A stretch of DNA of 37,917 nucleotides. Origin: an uncultured Saprospiraceae bacterium (GTDB taxonomy: Bacteria > Bacteroidota > Bacteroidia > Chitinophagales > Saprospiraceae). The notes under the pieces are model-generated. The model was not told the origin of the DNA. It saw only the letters and a program-made list of their open reading frames with translations, and made no database searches. Positions 16,246 to 25,939 of this stretch are shown piece by piece. Within the stretch, counting starts at the first letter, position 1. Each line of letters starts with the position of its first letter. Location of the stretch: assembly GCA_937921595.1 (NCBI GenBank), contig CAKZTD010000180.1, positions 1 to 37,917 of the forward strand, written 5' to 3'. The translations under genes were made by a program, and so were the position numbers.

Positions 16246-17088
16246 ATGCTATACCAACCTACTACTCTCAATTGCAAAGGAAAGCTGCTAGATCTCTCGT
16301 CTCCCAAAGTAATGGGAATTTTAAATACTACTCCAGATTCATTTTATGATGGTGGTCAATTTCAAAATGAAAAAAGCATTTTGGACCAAGCTGAAAAGAT
16401 GATCTTGGAAGGAGTCGATATCATTGATATCGGAGGGATGTCTTCTCGCCCAGGAGCTGAGATCATCGGAACAGAGAAAGAGCTTCAAAGAGTGATTCCT
16501 GCTATTCAATCTATTATCAAAGCCTTTCCGGAAAGCATTATTTCCATAGATACTATTAATTCAAAAGTGGCCAAAGAAGCTGTTTCTGCAGGTGCGTCGA
16601 TCATTAATGATATTTCTGCAGGAATATTGGATGAACAAATGTTTGATACTGTTGCAGCATTAAAAGTTCCTTATGTCCTGATGCATATGAAGGGGAAACC
16701 TAATAACATGCAAAAAGCACCGGTATATGATGATGTATTAACAGAGGTTTTAGATTTTTTGATTGAAAGGGTAGGTAAGTTGAGATTATTAGGTGTAAAA
16801 GATATAGTAATTGATCCTGGTTTTGGTTTTGGAAAAGAAATTGAGCATAATTTTCGTTTAATAAGACATCTACATGTTTTTAAAATGATGGAACTTCCAA
16901 TTTTGGCTGGAATATCACGTAAGTCATTCATTTACAAAACCTTGAATTCCAGTGCAAAAGGTGCGCTGACTGGAACCATAGCATTACATATGGTTGCTTT
17001 AGATGAAGGTGCTAAAATACTTAGGGTTCACGATGTAAAAGCAGCTGTAGAAACCATTAAAATATGGGAATCATTGCAAAATGTGTAA
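16246..17088 (+). CDS. folP: Dihydropteroate synthase
   Basis: A 280-residue TIM-barrel enzyme joining p-aminobenzoate to the pterin pyrophosphate in folate synthesis. Signatures are complete: VMGILNTTPDSFYDGG (about residues 22-37) for pyrophosphate binding, DIGGMSSRPGA near residue 62, SIDTINSKVA, LMHMKGKP, and DPGFGFGKEIEHN near residue 190. Length is normal. Many family members outside this phylum have GGESTRPGA, so the GGMSSRPGA form is a lineage variant and not a lost active site. The next gene begins 46 bases downstream in the same direction and may be cotranscribed. The ATG at 16246 is preceded by the purine-rich GGGGAAC. Confidence 0.96.
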   Translation: MLYQPTTLNCKGKLLDLSSPKVMGILNTTPDSFYDGGQFQNEKSILDQAEKMILEGVDIIDIGGMSSRPGAEIIGTEKELQRVIPAIQSIIKAFPESIISIDTINSKVAKEAVSAGASIINDISAGILDEQMFDTVAALKVPYVLMHMKGKPNNMQKAPVYDDVLTEVLDFLIERVGKLRLLGVKDIVIDPGFGFGKEIEHNFRLIRHLHVFKMMELPILAGISRKSFIYKTLNSSAKGALTGTIALHMVALDEGAKILRVHDVKAAVETIKIWESLQNV

Positions 17089-17134
17089 GTTATATCACAA
17101 TTGCTTATCTTTATAAAAACAAACTAATATCACT

Positions 17135-18550
17135 TTGAAACACCTCAATGAAGACATCATAAAAAGACTGGGCGTCCGGTTTTTGAAGGAACATTATAAG
17201 TTTCGCCCAAGAACGGGTAATACCGTCACTTCTTTGGATCAGGAAACAAGTGATGGCATCATCACTGATGGTCTTTTTACGTTTATCTTAGAAGATGGAT
17301 CACCATTCCTAGCAACTCTCGAAGCAACTTCTTTTGAATCGAAAGAAGAAGTTTATTATAAAAGACAGAAAGATCTTTTGCTTTGGGATAGCATGATTTT
17401 ATCCACTTTTCTTTCCGTCATCTTTTTCACCTTAAGTCATCACTACGATTGGATCACCATTAATAAATCGGGCTGGCCCTTAACGATTCTAACGCTCATA
17501 CTTCTTTTAGGCGTTGGTTTTTACATTGCTAAATCACTGATAAAAAACTTACAGAGATATCGATACATTTATGCCATTGAGCAATTTAAAAAGTATCATG
17601 CAGATGAACAATGGATAGCGATTGCAGATGATGTTTTTGATGAATCGACCAATGGTTATTTGGAAGAATTAAAAACGCAATGTGTAAGAAATGGATTTGG
17701 TTTAATTTCCGTAGATGAAGATGAACGGGCAAGAATTTTAATTACTCCTTCGAGGCAAGAGGTTTTTGGAAAAGAAAGAGCCAATAAAATGTTTTCAACA
17801 AGAGATGAGGCAGTTCATGCTTCTAAGACAGAGAAAGTAAAAGGTTTCTGGAATAAAGCCATTTCAAAAATAACAGGTAAACGAAGCGATAAATCCGTTT
17901 CCAGGTATCAGCGGTCCTTCACCTCTCAAATTCTTTTAGGTCTGGTAGCCCTACTGATCATTTCGGGTATTTTTTACAAAGAATCTATGGAAGCTCCAAT
18001 TGCGTATGTCAATGAGAAAAAATACGAAAAAGAATTATCGGAAATAGCTAAAAAGTCCAAACCAGAAACCTCGGACTATTTGATAGATTCTTCATACGTT
18101 GATCGAAATCGAGAGAAAGTTAAACCATATTTGGAAGTTGCGGAGGAAGGAGTAGAGGAGAATCAAGGTAATTGGGACACTGAATTTGCTCGATACTTTG
18201 ATGATTATGGGGAAGAATATGCCGAAATATATATTGCTTCTGAAGAAGGGAAGTATGTGTCTTATGATTGTGAGCGGTTTTTCAATTATTCGGGTACAAA
18301 ATATATGATCCAGGAAGGAACCTATGACAATGTTACTTCAGCAAGAAAGCAATTGATTCGTTTAAGAAAAAAGGGGATTAATGCGAATTGTCTTTGGACA
18401 GGTTGTCTCAATGAAGACGATATGGAATTTATAATTTTTGTAGATTTCCTTTTTGATCAAAAGAAAGAAGCAGGAGTAATTGCTACTAATTTTAAACGTC
18501 GGTTTCAACTGGAAAAAGGACGCTTAAAAATTAGATCGATTACTTTGTAA
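17135..18550 (+). CDS. Membrane protein with SPOR-like C-terminal domain, function unknown
   Basis: A 471-residue protein starting at TTG 17135, with no ATG before conserved-looking sequence. The N-terminal 85 residues are soluble and end in LATLEATSFESKEEV. Two membrane segments follow (about 88-106 and 115-133), then a cytosolic alpha/beta section (about 145-270) including EQWIAIADDVF and NGFGLISVDEDE. A third membrane segment covers about 271-290. The last 95 residues resemble a SPOR domain: YMIQEGTYDN...ARKQLIRLRKKGINANCLW, then a second strand-helix half EFIIFVDFLF...AGVIATNFKRRF. SPOR domains bind denuded peptidoglycan at division sites, so this part should be periplasmic. The N-terminal region loosely recalls PD-(D/E)XK nuclease folds but lacks the lysine. 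I do not assign a function. Confidence 0.65.
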   Translation: MKHLNEDIIKRLGVRFLKEHYKFRPRTGNTVTSLDQETSDGIITDGLFTFILEDGSPFLATLEATSFESKEEVYYKRQKDLLLWDSMILSTFLSVIFFTLSHHYDWITINKSGWPLTILTLILLLGVGFYIAKSLIKNLQRYRYIYAIEQFKKYHADEQWIAIADDVFDESTNGYLEELKTQCVRNGFGLISVDEDERARILITPSRQEVFGKERANKMFSTRDEAVHASKTEKVKGFWNKAISKITGKRSDKSVSRYQRSFTSQILLGLVALLIISGIFYKESMEAPIAYVNEKKYEKELSEIAKKSKPETSDYLIDSSYVDRNREKVKPYLEVAEEGVEENQGNWDTEFARYFDDYGEEYAEIYIASEEGKYVSYDCERFFNYSGTKYMIQEGTYDNVTSARKQLIRLRKKGINANCLWTGCLNEDDMEFIIFVDFLFDQKKEAGVIATNFKRRFQLEKGRLKIRSITL

Positions 18551-18568
18551 AATATAGGATTAGAGCAA

Positions 18569-19537
18569 ATGCCATTATTCAAGAACTCGTCTTTTAAAGC
18601 ACCATTTTATTTTTCGAATCGACATTTCCAGACCATTTATCCTTCTCTTTTTAGAAAAGTTGATGGTGTTGAATATACAAGGGAGCGTTTTACCTTGAGC
18701 GATGGTGATTTCATTGATTTAGATTACTCCAAAATTAATACAGACCAATTAGTGATCGTCCTTCATGGATTAGAAGGAGCATCTGATCGTCCTTATGTCA
18801 AAGGTATGGTCAAAATATTTAATGAACATGGTTTTGATGCGATGGGATTGAACTTCCGAGGATGTAGTGGTGAATCCAATTTGTTACCAGAGACTTACCA
18901 TAGTGGAAAGACGGATGACTTAGATGAAGTAATTCAAAATCTAGCAAAGGAAGGCGTTTATAAAAGTGTGATTTTAGTAGGTTTTAGCCTCGGTGGAAAT
19001 GTTATCATGAAATATGTTGGAGAGCAAGGCTTTAATCTAAATTCAATAATCAAAAAAGCGGTTGCATTTTCTGCTCCAATCCATTTAGAAACAGCGAGTT
19101 ATGAGCTAGCGAAATGGTATAACTCGATCTATATGAAACGATTTATGAACAATCTGAAAGAGAAGATAAAAGAGCGGGAAAACATAGTAAAAGATTTGGT
19201 AGATTTGCCGAAAGTTTATGGATCAAGAAGCTTCCTGGATTTCGATGAAAACTTTACAGCACCAATCCATGGATTTAAAGGAGCGATAGATTATTGGACA
19301 CAATCAAGTAGCAAGCAATTTTTGGAAAACATAAAGATTCCAACTTTGTTAGTTAATGCAAAAGACGATACCTTTTTGAGTGTTGCTTGCTATCCGATAT
19401 CTGAAGCGAATCGATTGAAAAATTTCTTTTTTGAATCACCAAAAGGAGGAGGACATGTGGGTTTTGTTCAAGCAGATGAAAAGGGATTTTACTGGTCAGA
19501 ACGAAGAGCTTTAGCTTTTGTATTAAAAGACCATTAA
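18569..19537 (+). CDS. YheT-family alpha/beta hydrolase
   Basis: A 322-residue alpha/beta hydrolase of the YheT/EMB8 family. The N-terminal family motif FSNRHFQTIYPSLFR occupies residues 15-29. HGLEGASDRPYVKGM forms the oxyanion region (about 66-80), NFRGCSGE follows, the nucleophile is Ser140 in GFSLGGN, an acid is likely in NAKDDTFLS, and the base is the His in GGGHVGFV. Members are esterases of unknown natural substrate; E. coli YheT is uncharacterised. It starts 18 bases after the SPOR-like protein, consistent with one operon. Triad complete, substrate unknown. Confidence 0.88.
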   Translation: MPLFKNSSFKAPFYFSNRHFQTIYPSLFRKVDGVEYTRERFTLSDGDFIDLDYSKINTDQLVIVLHGLEGASDRPYVKGMVKIFNEHGFDAMGLNFRGCSGESNLLPETYHSGKTDDLDEVIQNLAKEGVYKSVILVGFSLGGNVIMKYVGEQGFNLNSIIKKAVAFSAPIHLETASYELAKWYNSIYMKRFMNNLKEKIKERENIVKDLVDLPKVYGSRSFLDFDENFTAPIHGFKGAIDYWTQSSSKQFLENIKIPTLLVNAKDDTFLSVACYPISEANRLKNFFFESPKGGGHVGFVQADEKGFYWSERRALAFVLKDH

Positions 19538-19594
19538 TAATTAGTTAAAAGGCACTTTTAGTGGATCAAAATCGATAATTTTATAGTTTTATAA

Positions 19595-19676
19595 TTAGAA
19601 CCATTGATCATAGGTTTTTACGATCGAAAACAATTTGATATTGGTTCTAATATTATTAAATAATAACAGGTTCTAA
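19595..19676. promoter_or_regulatory. Inverted and direct GGTTCTAA motifs upstream of tamB
   Basis: ATTAGAACCA (19594-19603) and TGGTTCTAAT (19642-19651) form a perfect ten-base inverted repeat. A third GGTTCTAA lies at 19669-19676 in direct orientation, 14 bases before the tamB ATG. TTATTAAATAATAA between the last two copies is itself palindromic. The array looks like a protein-binding site or a leader hairpin that would govern tamB. It also brackets a strong Shine-Dalgarno-like AAGGAG at 19682-19687, unusual in this phylum. Confidence 0.45.
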
Positions 19677-19690
19677 GGAACAAGGAGAAA

Positions 19691-22600
19691 ATGAGTAAGC
19701 GTCCTGAAACCTTCGAAGATTTTTTTAGCAGATTGAAAAGACGTCGAATACTCAAAAGATTTTTTGGGTTTTTCAAATGGCTTCTTTTGACGGCTATTTT
19801 TTTGCTATTACTCACCTACGTCTTACTGCAATTACCCCCTGTCCAAAAATATCTGGTTGAGCAAGTCACGGCCAAAATTTCAGAAGATTTAAATACCACC
19901 GTTTCTATAAAAGGAATCGATGTTGAATTCTTCGACAAATTAGTTTTAGAAGATTTTTACATTGAAGACTTGAAAGGAGATACCATTCTTTATAGTAAAG
20001 AATTAAAAGCTGATTTCAATACCAATATTATTGGACTATTTAGTAAAGAACTTGTCGTAGATAATATTTATCTCAATTCAGCGAAATTCAATTTGACTAG
20101 AGATCCAGCCACAAAAGAAAATCGATTACAATTCCTTATTGATTATTTCAAAAGCGCTCCTAAAGAAAAGAAAAAGAAGTCATCGAAAAAATCAAAACCA
20201 TTTTTGTTAGAGATCAATGGTGTCTATTTGAATGATGTTTTATTTAGTCAGGATGATAATGTAAGAGGTCAATTTTTATCGGTTTATGTTGATGAAGGAG
20301 AAATTCTTTTAGACCAATTAGATTTGGTAAATAATCAGATAGACATTAAAAGTGCAATCTTAAGAAAGCCAATTGTAAAGGTTACAGAGAAAGAAAAATT
20401 CCGAGCACCTAAAGAACCTCAAAAAGAACTCGTCAATATTCCCGATACGATAATTATTGATTCGAGTAAAATTAAAAAGCCTTTCATCGCGAATGTTTAT
20501 CATTTTGAAATGTTAGAAGGTGTTTTTGATTTTGATGAATTAAGAAGATCTCCAGTGCGAACTAAAGCTCCTGACCTTTTAGATTACAACCACCTCGATG
20601 TTTTTGATATAAATATTGATATTGATAGTTTTCATTATGAAGCGGATGTGTTTTCTGGAAAGGTAAATAAAATTAGCCTAGAGGAGAAAAGTGGATTTGT
20701 ACTCAATGAGTTATCTGCTAAGCATGCCATTATTTCTGAGAAATTGGTTGAGCTGAATGACATGAAATTGATTACACCAGAAAGTAATATTGGTGATAAT
20801 TTAGTTTTCAAATATGAAGCTTATAAAGACTTTAGAGATTTCAATAACAAAGTCAAAATGACTGCTGACTTTAATGAAGCTAAAGTTGCCATCAAAGACA
20901 TTATGGTTTTTGCTCCAGTGTTGAAAAAGAATAAATTTTTTAAGCAGAATGAAAACGAAGTAGTAAACATTGATGGTCAGATTAAAGGATCAATAAATAA
21001 ATTAAGAGGGAAGAATATATCTTTACAAATTGCCGGAAATACAATTATTAAAGGAAATTTCAATACACGTGATTTATCCATAAGAGGAGAGGAGTTCTTA
21101 GCGCTTAAACTAGAACGATTCAAAAGTAATATTCAAACACTACGATTATTGGTTCCTGGTTTTAATGCTCCTAGAAATTTTGATAAACTAGGAGTGCTCG
21201 ATTTTAATGGAAGATTTGATGGATTCTTTAATGACTTTGTAGCCTTCGGAGTACTTTCAACAGATCTTGGGAAAGCAGAAATGGACATGCACATGAACCT
21301 CAAACAAGGTCGTGCATTAGCGGAGTATGAAGGAAAACTTTCTTTGGATAATTTTGATTTGAAACGATGGTCAGGAAACAATGACCTCGGAAATATTTCA
21401 TTTATTACTGAAGTAAAAAAGGGGAAGGGACTAAGCTTAGAAACTGCTAGTGCTATACTTTCCGGAAAGATTCAAAATTTCACGTTTAAAGATTATACTT
21501 ACAATAATGTTACGCTCGATGGTGAGTTAAAGAAGAATCTGTTCGATGGCATTTTATTGTCAAAAGATAAAAATATAGATTTTGTCTTTAATGGGAAAAT
21601 TGATTTCTTGGATAGTATTCCAAAATTTAATTTTGATGCGAGTATTGAACGTTTTGATCTTCAAGCTTTGAATCTTTCTAAAAAACCAATTGTTTTAGCG
21701 GGTGATTTAGATCTTGATTTCGAAAACTTTAAAATATCTGAAATTATTGGTGATGGTGCATTTTATGATTTTCAAATAATAAACGACACCGATACTTTTA
21801 CAATTGATACTTTAATTACTCGCCTAAGTCAGGATAGTTTTACTGTAGACTCAGATGTTTTGGAACTAGCTATGATTGGTGTATTCGATATTCAAGAAGC
21901 TCCGTTATTATTTACACAATATCTAGTTCGGAATTTTCCTGAGTTTTCTGAACGTTTCAATATTCGAGCAAAAGACAAACCACTTAAAGAAAGTGAATTT
22001 GATTTTAAAATAGTGATTCCCAATTCTAAAAATCTCACAAAACTTATCGACCCTAAACTGGATACCATCAGATATGCTTTTGCAGAAGGTCGAATGAATA
22101 ACATTGTTGATTCAGTAAAACTTCATGCAGAAATTCCATTCTTAAAATATGGAAATATACAATTTGATGATATCCTTTTGACTTATGAAGGGGTACAAGA
22201 CGAGAGTAATATTTTGTTGGATGTTTACCATACGAGTATAAATAATAATCAGCATTTCGAGCCATTGAAATTAGAAGGTCTTTTAGAAAGAGATACTTTT
22301 CACTTTGATATAAACTCTACGAATTTTACGTCTGTTTTTGATGATTTAAATTTAAGAGGAAAATTCTTCTTGTTTGATGAATATTATCAAGTACAATTCT
22401 TGCCATCAAATTTGGTTATTTTAAAAGACCAATGGGATATTGTAGAGGATAATTATATTCGATTTGGAAAAAACTATGTAGAAACAAAGAATTTCGATTT
22501 ACAAAATTTTGAAAAGAGAATCGTCATAGAAAGTATTGAAGGAACAGGGTTAACCATGTCTTTAGAAAATTTTGATTTGTCAGTAATTGACGACTGGTGG

Positions 22601-24553
22601 GATTTTGATAAATTGGATTTTGATGGGAAATTTTTCGTCCTGCTAGAGGCTGGCAATATCTATAAAATGGAAGACATTTATGCTACAGCAATTGCTGATT
22701 CTATGAAAGTGAATGGTGACTATCTTGGAGAATTAAGATTAGACTTGGCTATGAAATCTCTTAAAGATCAGGTGGATGCTTATGTAAGTATCAAAGACAA
22801 AGATCAATATATTATAGGTGAAGGGTTTGTTGCTCCATTTAATAAGTCAAGTAAAACCTCTTACATAAATGATCTTGATTTCAATTTTGTATTGCATAAA
22901 TACCCCTTAGCATTAGTTGAATATTTTATACCAAATGGAATTTCAAATACAGTAGGTTCTTTGAATAGTGAATTGAGATTATATGGTAAATTAAAAGGAC
23001 TTAAGATTCAAGGGGAAGCTTTTATAAAAGACATGGGAGTTACGATCGATTATTTACAAACTCGATACACTGCTCCAAAAGGAAATCTTCAAATCAATAA
23101 TGAATTCCTTTTTGATGCGAGTAATAATGTGATTTATGATTCTTTAGGAAACACTGCCACCATCACTGGAGGTATTAGGCATACTGCATTGAAAAAGCTT
23201 CGCCTTGATGTAAGTATGACCTCAGAGGAGTTCTTATTCCTTGATACAGATAAAGAAGATAATGACATTTACTATGGCTATGCTGTAGGTAAAGGAGATG
23301 TCGCATTTTCTGGATCATTCCAAAAAACGGATATCAATATTAATGCGACTACGGGCCCTGGATCTGTATTGAATATTCCTGTTTCTTATGATCAGGATGC
23401 ATCTGAAGTGAGCTTCATTACTTTTATAGAAAAAGATTCTTTGGCCGCAGAAGAGAAAAAGAAACAGCAAAAAGATCCTAAAGGTGTAGAGATTGATATG
23501 AATTTGGAGATCACCAATGATGCAGAAGTTTTGTTGATTTTTGATGAGCGAGCGGGAGATATTATCAAAGGAAAAGGTGATGGAAATGTTCAACTTCAGG
23601 TTTTTAGAAATGGTGATATTCGAATGTATGGAGATTATGAAATTGAATCTGGCCAATATCTGTTTACGCTCAAGAATTTAGTCAACAAACCTTTTACTGT
23701 AAAACAAGGAGGTACGATCCGATGGGATGGAGATCCATTTGGTGCGACGATTAATCTAGAAGCAGAATACGGAGGATTGAAGACTGCACCTTATAATTTC
23801 ATAGAAGAATACTTAAACACAGAAGGTCCTAAATCAGAAGCCAGGTCATCTACGAATGTTGGATTGACGATGCTACTGGATGGTCCGATGTTGCAGCCTG
23901 AAATTAATTTTGATATTAATTTTCCTAATTTGGGTGGAGAGTTGAAAAATTATACGGATAGTAAATTAAGGCTAATTCGTCAGGATCAAAATGAACTAAA
24001 TCGACAGGTTTTTGGGCTCTTGGTTATTGGAGGTTTTTTACCTAACCAAACAGATGGAGGTTTTCAAACTCAGGCAAGTATAGGGATCAACAATACGGTT
24101 AGTGAATTACTTACCAATCAGCTTTCAATTTATCTTACTGAAATACTTTCTGAAGTCTTCAATGATGTAGATTTTATTTCCGGAGTAGATTTTAATGTCA
24201 ATTATAATTTCTATCAAACAGATCAAGATCTTTCTCAACCAGGCATCAATGTCTATGGAACAGAAATAGAATTAGGTACAAAATTCGATTTGTTCAATGA
24301 TCGATTAAGTTTGAATGTCGGAGGGAGTTACATCGATCAAGGAGGACAATATTTCTCTGGAGATTTAATCCTTGAGTATTATATGAAAAACAGGAAGTTC
24401 AAGTTTCGAATCTACCGGATTTCTGATCAAACAATTATTGGTCGAAGAGATAAATTAGGAGTTGGTATTTCTTTACGAAAAGAGTTCGATAGCTTCAGTG
24501 AATTTGTAAAAGGAATGAGACGTAGTGCTAAGAAATTCAGAGATGGAGATTAG
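19691..24553 (+). CDS. tamB: TamB-like translocation and assembly module protein
   Basis: A 1620-residue AsmA/TamB-superfamily protein. A basic N-terminus is followed by one membrane anchor (about residues 27-48), then a very long periplasmic beta-taco region rich in short strands with DFNGRFDG-, GDLDLDFENF- and FNGKIDF-type repeats. The C-terminal DUF490/TamB domain (about 1150-1590) includes GDGNVQLQVFRNGDIRMYGDYEI, GGTIRWDGDPFGATINLEA, LLDGPMLQPEINFDINFP and the ending RRDKLGVGISLRKEFD. TamB works with an Omp85 partner and is implicated in phospholipid transport and outer-membrane protein assembly. No Omp85 gene adjoins it here. Length exceeds E. coli TamB (about 1260), normal for Bacteroidota homologues. 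The ATG follows AAGGAG closely and the anchor begins within 30 residues. Confidence 0.92.
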   Translation: MSKRPETFEDFFSRLKRRRILKRFFGFFKWLLLTAIFLLLLTYVLLQLPPVQKYLVEQVTAKISEDLNTTVSIKGIDVEFFDKLVLEDFYIEDLKGDTILYSKELKADFNTNIIGLFSKELVVDNIYLNSAKFNLTRDPATKENRLQFLIDYFKSAPKEKKKKSSKKSKPFLLEINGVYLNDVLFSQDDNVRGQFLSVYVDEGEILLDQLDLVNNQIDIKSAILRKPIVKVTEKEKFRAPKEPQKELVNIPDTIIIDSSKIKKPFIANVYHFEMLEGVFDFDELRRSPVRTKAPDLLDYNHLDVFDINIDIDSFHYEADVFSGKVNKISLEEKSGFVLNELSAKHAIISEKLVELNDMKLITPESNIGDNLVFKYEAYKDFRDFNNKVKMTADFNEAKVAIKDIMVFAPVLKKNKFFKQNENEVVNIDGQIKGSINKLRGKNISLQIAGNTIIKGNFNTRDLSIRGEEFLALKLERFKSNIQTLRLLVPGFNAPRNFDKLGVLDFNGRFDGFFNDFVAFGVLSTDLGKAEMDMHMNLKQGRALAEYEGKLSLDNFDLKRWSGNNDLGNISFITEVKKGKGLSLETASAILSGKIQNFTFKDYTYNNVTLDGELKKNLFDGILLSKDKNIDFVFNGKIDFLDSIPKFNFDASIERFDLQALNLSKKPIVLAGDLDLDFENFKISEIIGDGAFYDFQIINDTDTFTIDTLITRLSQDSFTVDSDVLELAMIGVFDIQEAPLLFTQYLVRNFPEFSERFNIRAKDKPLKESEFDFKIVIPNSKNLTKLIDPKLDTIRYAFAEGRMNNIVDSVKLHAEIPFLKYGNIQFDDILLTYEGVQDESNILLDVYHTSINNNQHFEPLKLEGLLERDTFHFDINSTNFTSVFDDLNLRGKFFLFDEYYQVQFLPSNLVILKDQWDIVEDNYIRFGKNYVETKNFDLQNFEKRIVIESIEGTGLTMSLENFDLSVIDDWWDFDKLDFDGKFFVLLEAGNIYKMEDIYATAIADSMKVNGDYLGELRLDLAMKSLKDQVDAYVSIKDKDQYIIGEGFVAPFNKSSKTSYINDLDFNFVLHKYPLALVEYFIPNGISNTVGSLNSELRLYGKLKGLKIQGEAFIKDMGVTIDYLQTRYTAPKGNLQINNEFLFDASNNVIYDSLGNTATITGGIRHTALKKLRLDVSMTSEEFLFLDTDKEDNDIYYGYAVGKGDVAFSGSFQKTDININATTGPGSVLNIPVSYDQDASEVSFITFIEKDSLAAEEKKKQQKDPKGVEIDMNLEITNDAEVLLIFDERAGDIIKGKGDGNVQLQVFRNGDIRMYGDYEIESGQYLFTLKNLVNKPFTVKQGGTIRWDGDPFGATINLEAEYGGLKTAPYNFIEEYLNTEGPKSEARSSTNVGLTMLLDGPMLQPEINFDINFPNLGGELKNYTDSKLRLIRQDQNELNRQVFGLLVIGGFLPNQTDGGFQTQASIGINNTVSELLTNQLSIYLTEILSEVFNDVDFISGVDFNVNYNFYQTDQDLSQPGINVYGTEIELGTKFDLFNDRLSLNVGGSYIDQGGQYFSGDLILEYYMKNRKFKFRIYRISDQTIIGRRDKLGVGISLRKEFDSFSEFVKGMRRSAKKFRDGD

Positions 24554-24571
24554 TCGATTTTGAATTTCAAT

Positions 24572-24607
24572 AAAAAAGGCAACTGGATTTCTCTAGTTGC
24601 CTTTTTT
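24572..24607. terminator. Bidirectional terminator between tamB and hdc
   Basis: AAAAAAGGCAACT (24572-24584) pairs perfectly with AGTTGCCTTTTTT (24595-24607), 13 base pairs with a ten-base loop. The A tract and T tract make it usable from both strands. It sits between the convergent tamB and decarboxylase stops, so it probably ends both transcripts. Confidence 0.85.
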
Positions 24608-24619
24608 TATTAAGACCTT

Positions 24620-25774
24620 TTAGAAAACATAATTGCTTTGCACTTTGCTAGTCATTGATTTTTTTTCTTTCATCATATCTTTAATGAATTCATCAATTTG
24701 TTTTTTAGTAACATTGGGCATACAAATAACATGAGTAATATCATCCGTTGCTAGTTGCCATTTATCTTTAACCGAATCTGATACTTTTGGAAATACAACA
24801 GTAATTGCGCCTTCGTTGGTCCAAGCTTCTATACCTAATTTATTTAATTCTGCTTTGCAATAATTAGCAACAGCTAAACTATGATGATAGCGTTTTGCAA
24901 GACCTTCAATTCCCATTTTCTTTATTGCATACCATAGAAAAAGAGGGCTGTGGCCGTTTCGAGAACCTGTAATGGTTGTGTCTAAGGAACCAATGTAAGA
25001 GATACTTCTTGCTATTCTATCTCTCAAAGAACGCTTGGTTATGACGACTCCTGAAGGAATTGGTGAGCCGATAAATTTGTGACCACTTATAGAAATACTA
25101 TCTGCTCCATCCTGGAAATCAAAAGGAATCCGAGGCTCAACAAAAGCACCATAAGAACCAGCTAATGCCGCATCGCAATGTATATAATGATCTTGAATTG
25201 CTAGTCTTTTTAAAATCTTTTTGACTTTTGAAACATCATCTTTTGCCTCGGTCATAGTCGTCCCAAATGTAGTAAGAATGATAGCTGGTTTGTGTCGATT
25301 AAACTGCAAGGTATTCTCCAGATCATCATAGTCTAGTTCTCCATTTTCTTGAGCTCTAATAGTTATGCTTGGAATGTTCAATAAATGAATATTTTTCTTT
25401 ACACTGTAATGCGTGGATTCCGAAAAATAAACCATTGCTTTTGGGTATAATTCCCTTGCCAGATATAATCCGTAAAGATTACTTTCAGAACCTCCATTAG
25501 TGATATATCCCCAATAGTTTTTAGGATCAGCTCTGAATAATTTAGCGAAGAAACCAATCACCTCTCTTTCCATTTCATGAGTTGAAATCTTGCAAGTGTT
25601 TTCTTCAAAAGGATCACCAACATTATTGATAGGGTATTTTAAAAATTCATTCAATCTTGAATAATCAAAATCTTTAGACACTGGGTAGCCTAAAATTCTT
25701 TCATTTCCCGCTTTAATATTATTTAAAACGTCATCTATCTTTTGCTCTTCAATCGTAGTCAATTTCATTGTCAT
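24620..25774 (-). CDS. hdc: PLP-dependent histidine decarboxylase-like enzyme
   Basis: A 384-residue group II amino-acid decarboxylase, close in length and motif order to the PLP-dependent histidine decarboxylases of Morganella and Vibrio. The PLP lysine is Lys233 in SISGHKFIGSPIPSG (Lys232 in the Morganella enzyme), the ring-stacking His is His122 in ESTHYSVKK, the pyridine-nitrogen Asp is Asp201 in IHCDAALAG, and TGSRNGHSPLFLW is strongly conserved. GYITNGGSESNLYG near residue 89 also fits. The product would be histamine and CO2. Some relatives use serine or other amino acids, so substrate identity is likely but not certain. ATG codons at 25774 and 25768 are both possible starts. A divergent Lrp/AsnC regulator lies 165 bases away. 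Confidence 0.82.
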   Translation of the reverse strand: MTMKLTTIEEQKIDDVLNNIKAGNERILGYPVSKDFDYSRLNEFLKYPINNVGDPFEENTCKISTHEMEREVIGFFAKLFRADPKNYWGYITNGGSESNLYGLYLARELYPKAMVYFSESTHYSVKKNIHLLNIPSITIRAQENGELDYDDLENTLQFNRHKPAIILTTFGTTMTEAKDDVSKVKKILKRLAIQDHYIHCDAALAGSYGAFVEPRIPFDFQDGADSISISGHKFIGSPIPSGVVITKRSLRDRIARSISYIGSLDTTITGSRNGHSPLFLWYAIKKMGIEGLAKRYHHSLAVANYCKAELNKLGIEAWTNEGAITVVFPKVSDSVKDKWQLATDDITHVICMPNVTKKQIDEFIKDMMKEKKSMTSKVQSNYVF

Positions 25775-25804
25775 TTTTTTTATAATGTACAGCTAATTAA
25801 TTCT

Positions 25805-25896
25805 GTAAAATTACGAGTAATAATAATTAATTACCTTTATTATTCATTTTTAAGAAAATAGATCTATTATTATTAATTTAGTAGTTATAAATTACT
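25805..25896. promoter_or_regulatory. GTA...TAC dyads between hdc and the Lrp-family gene
   Basis: The divergent intergenic region carries several dyads of one type: GTAAAATTAC at 25805-25814, GTAATAATAATTAATTAC at 25817-25834 and AGTAGTTATAAATTACT at 25880-25896. Lrp/AsnC proteins bind AT-rich imperfect dyads, often several in a row, and this is where such a regulator would control itself and hdc. AT richness makes chance dyads common, so confidence is modest. Confidence 0.4.
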
Positions 25897-25939
25897 GTTT
25901 GGGGATTGAGAAGTTTAAATAATAGAAAAATAATCTGCA

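Noticed and set aside
23315-23656. 113-codon antisense frame within tamB
   Set aside because: It is a shadow frame in an AT-rich repetitive coding region with no start context or homology signal.
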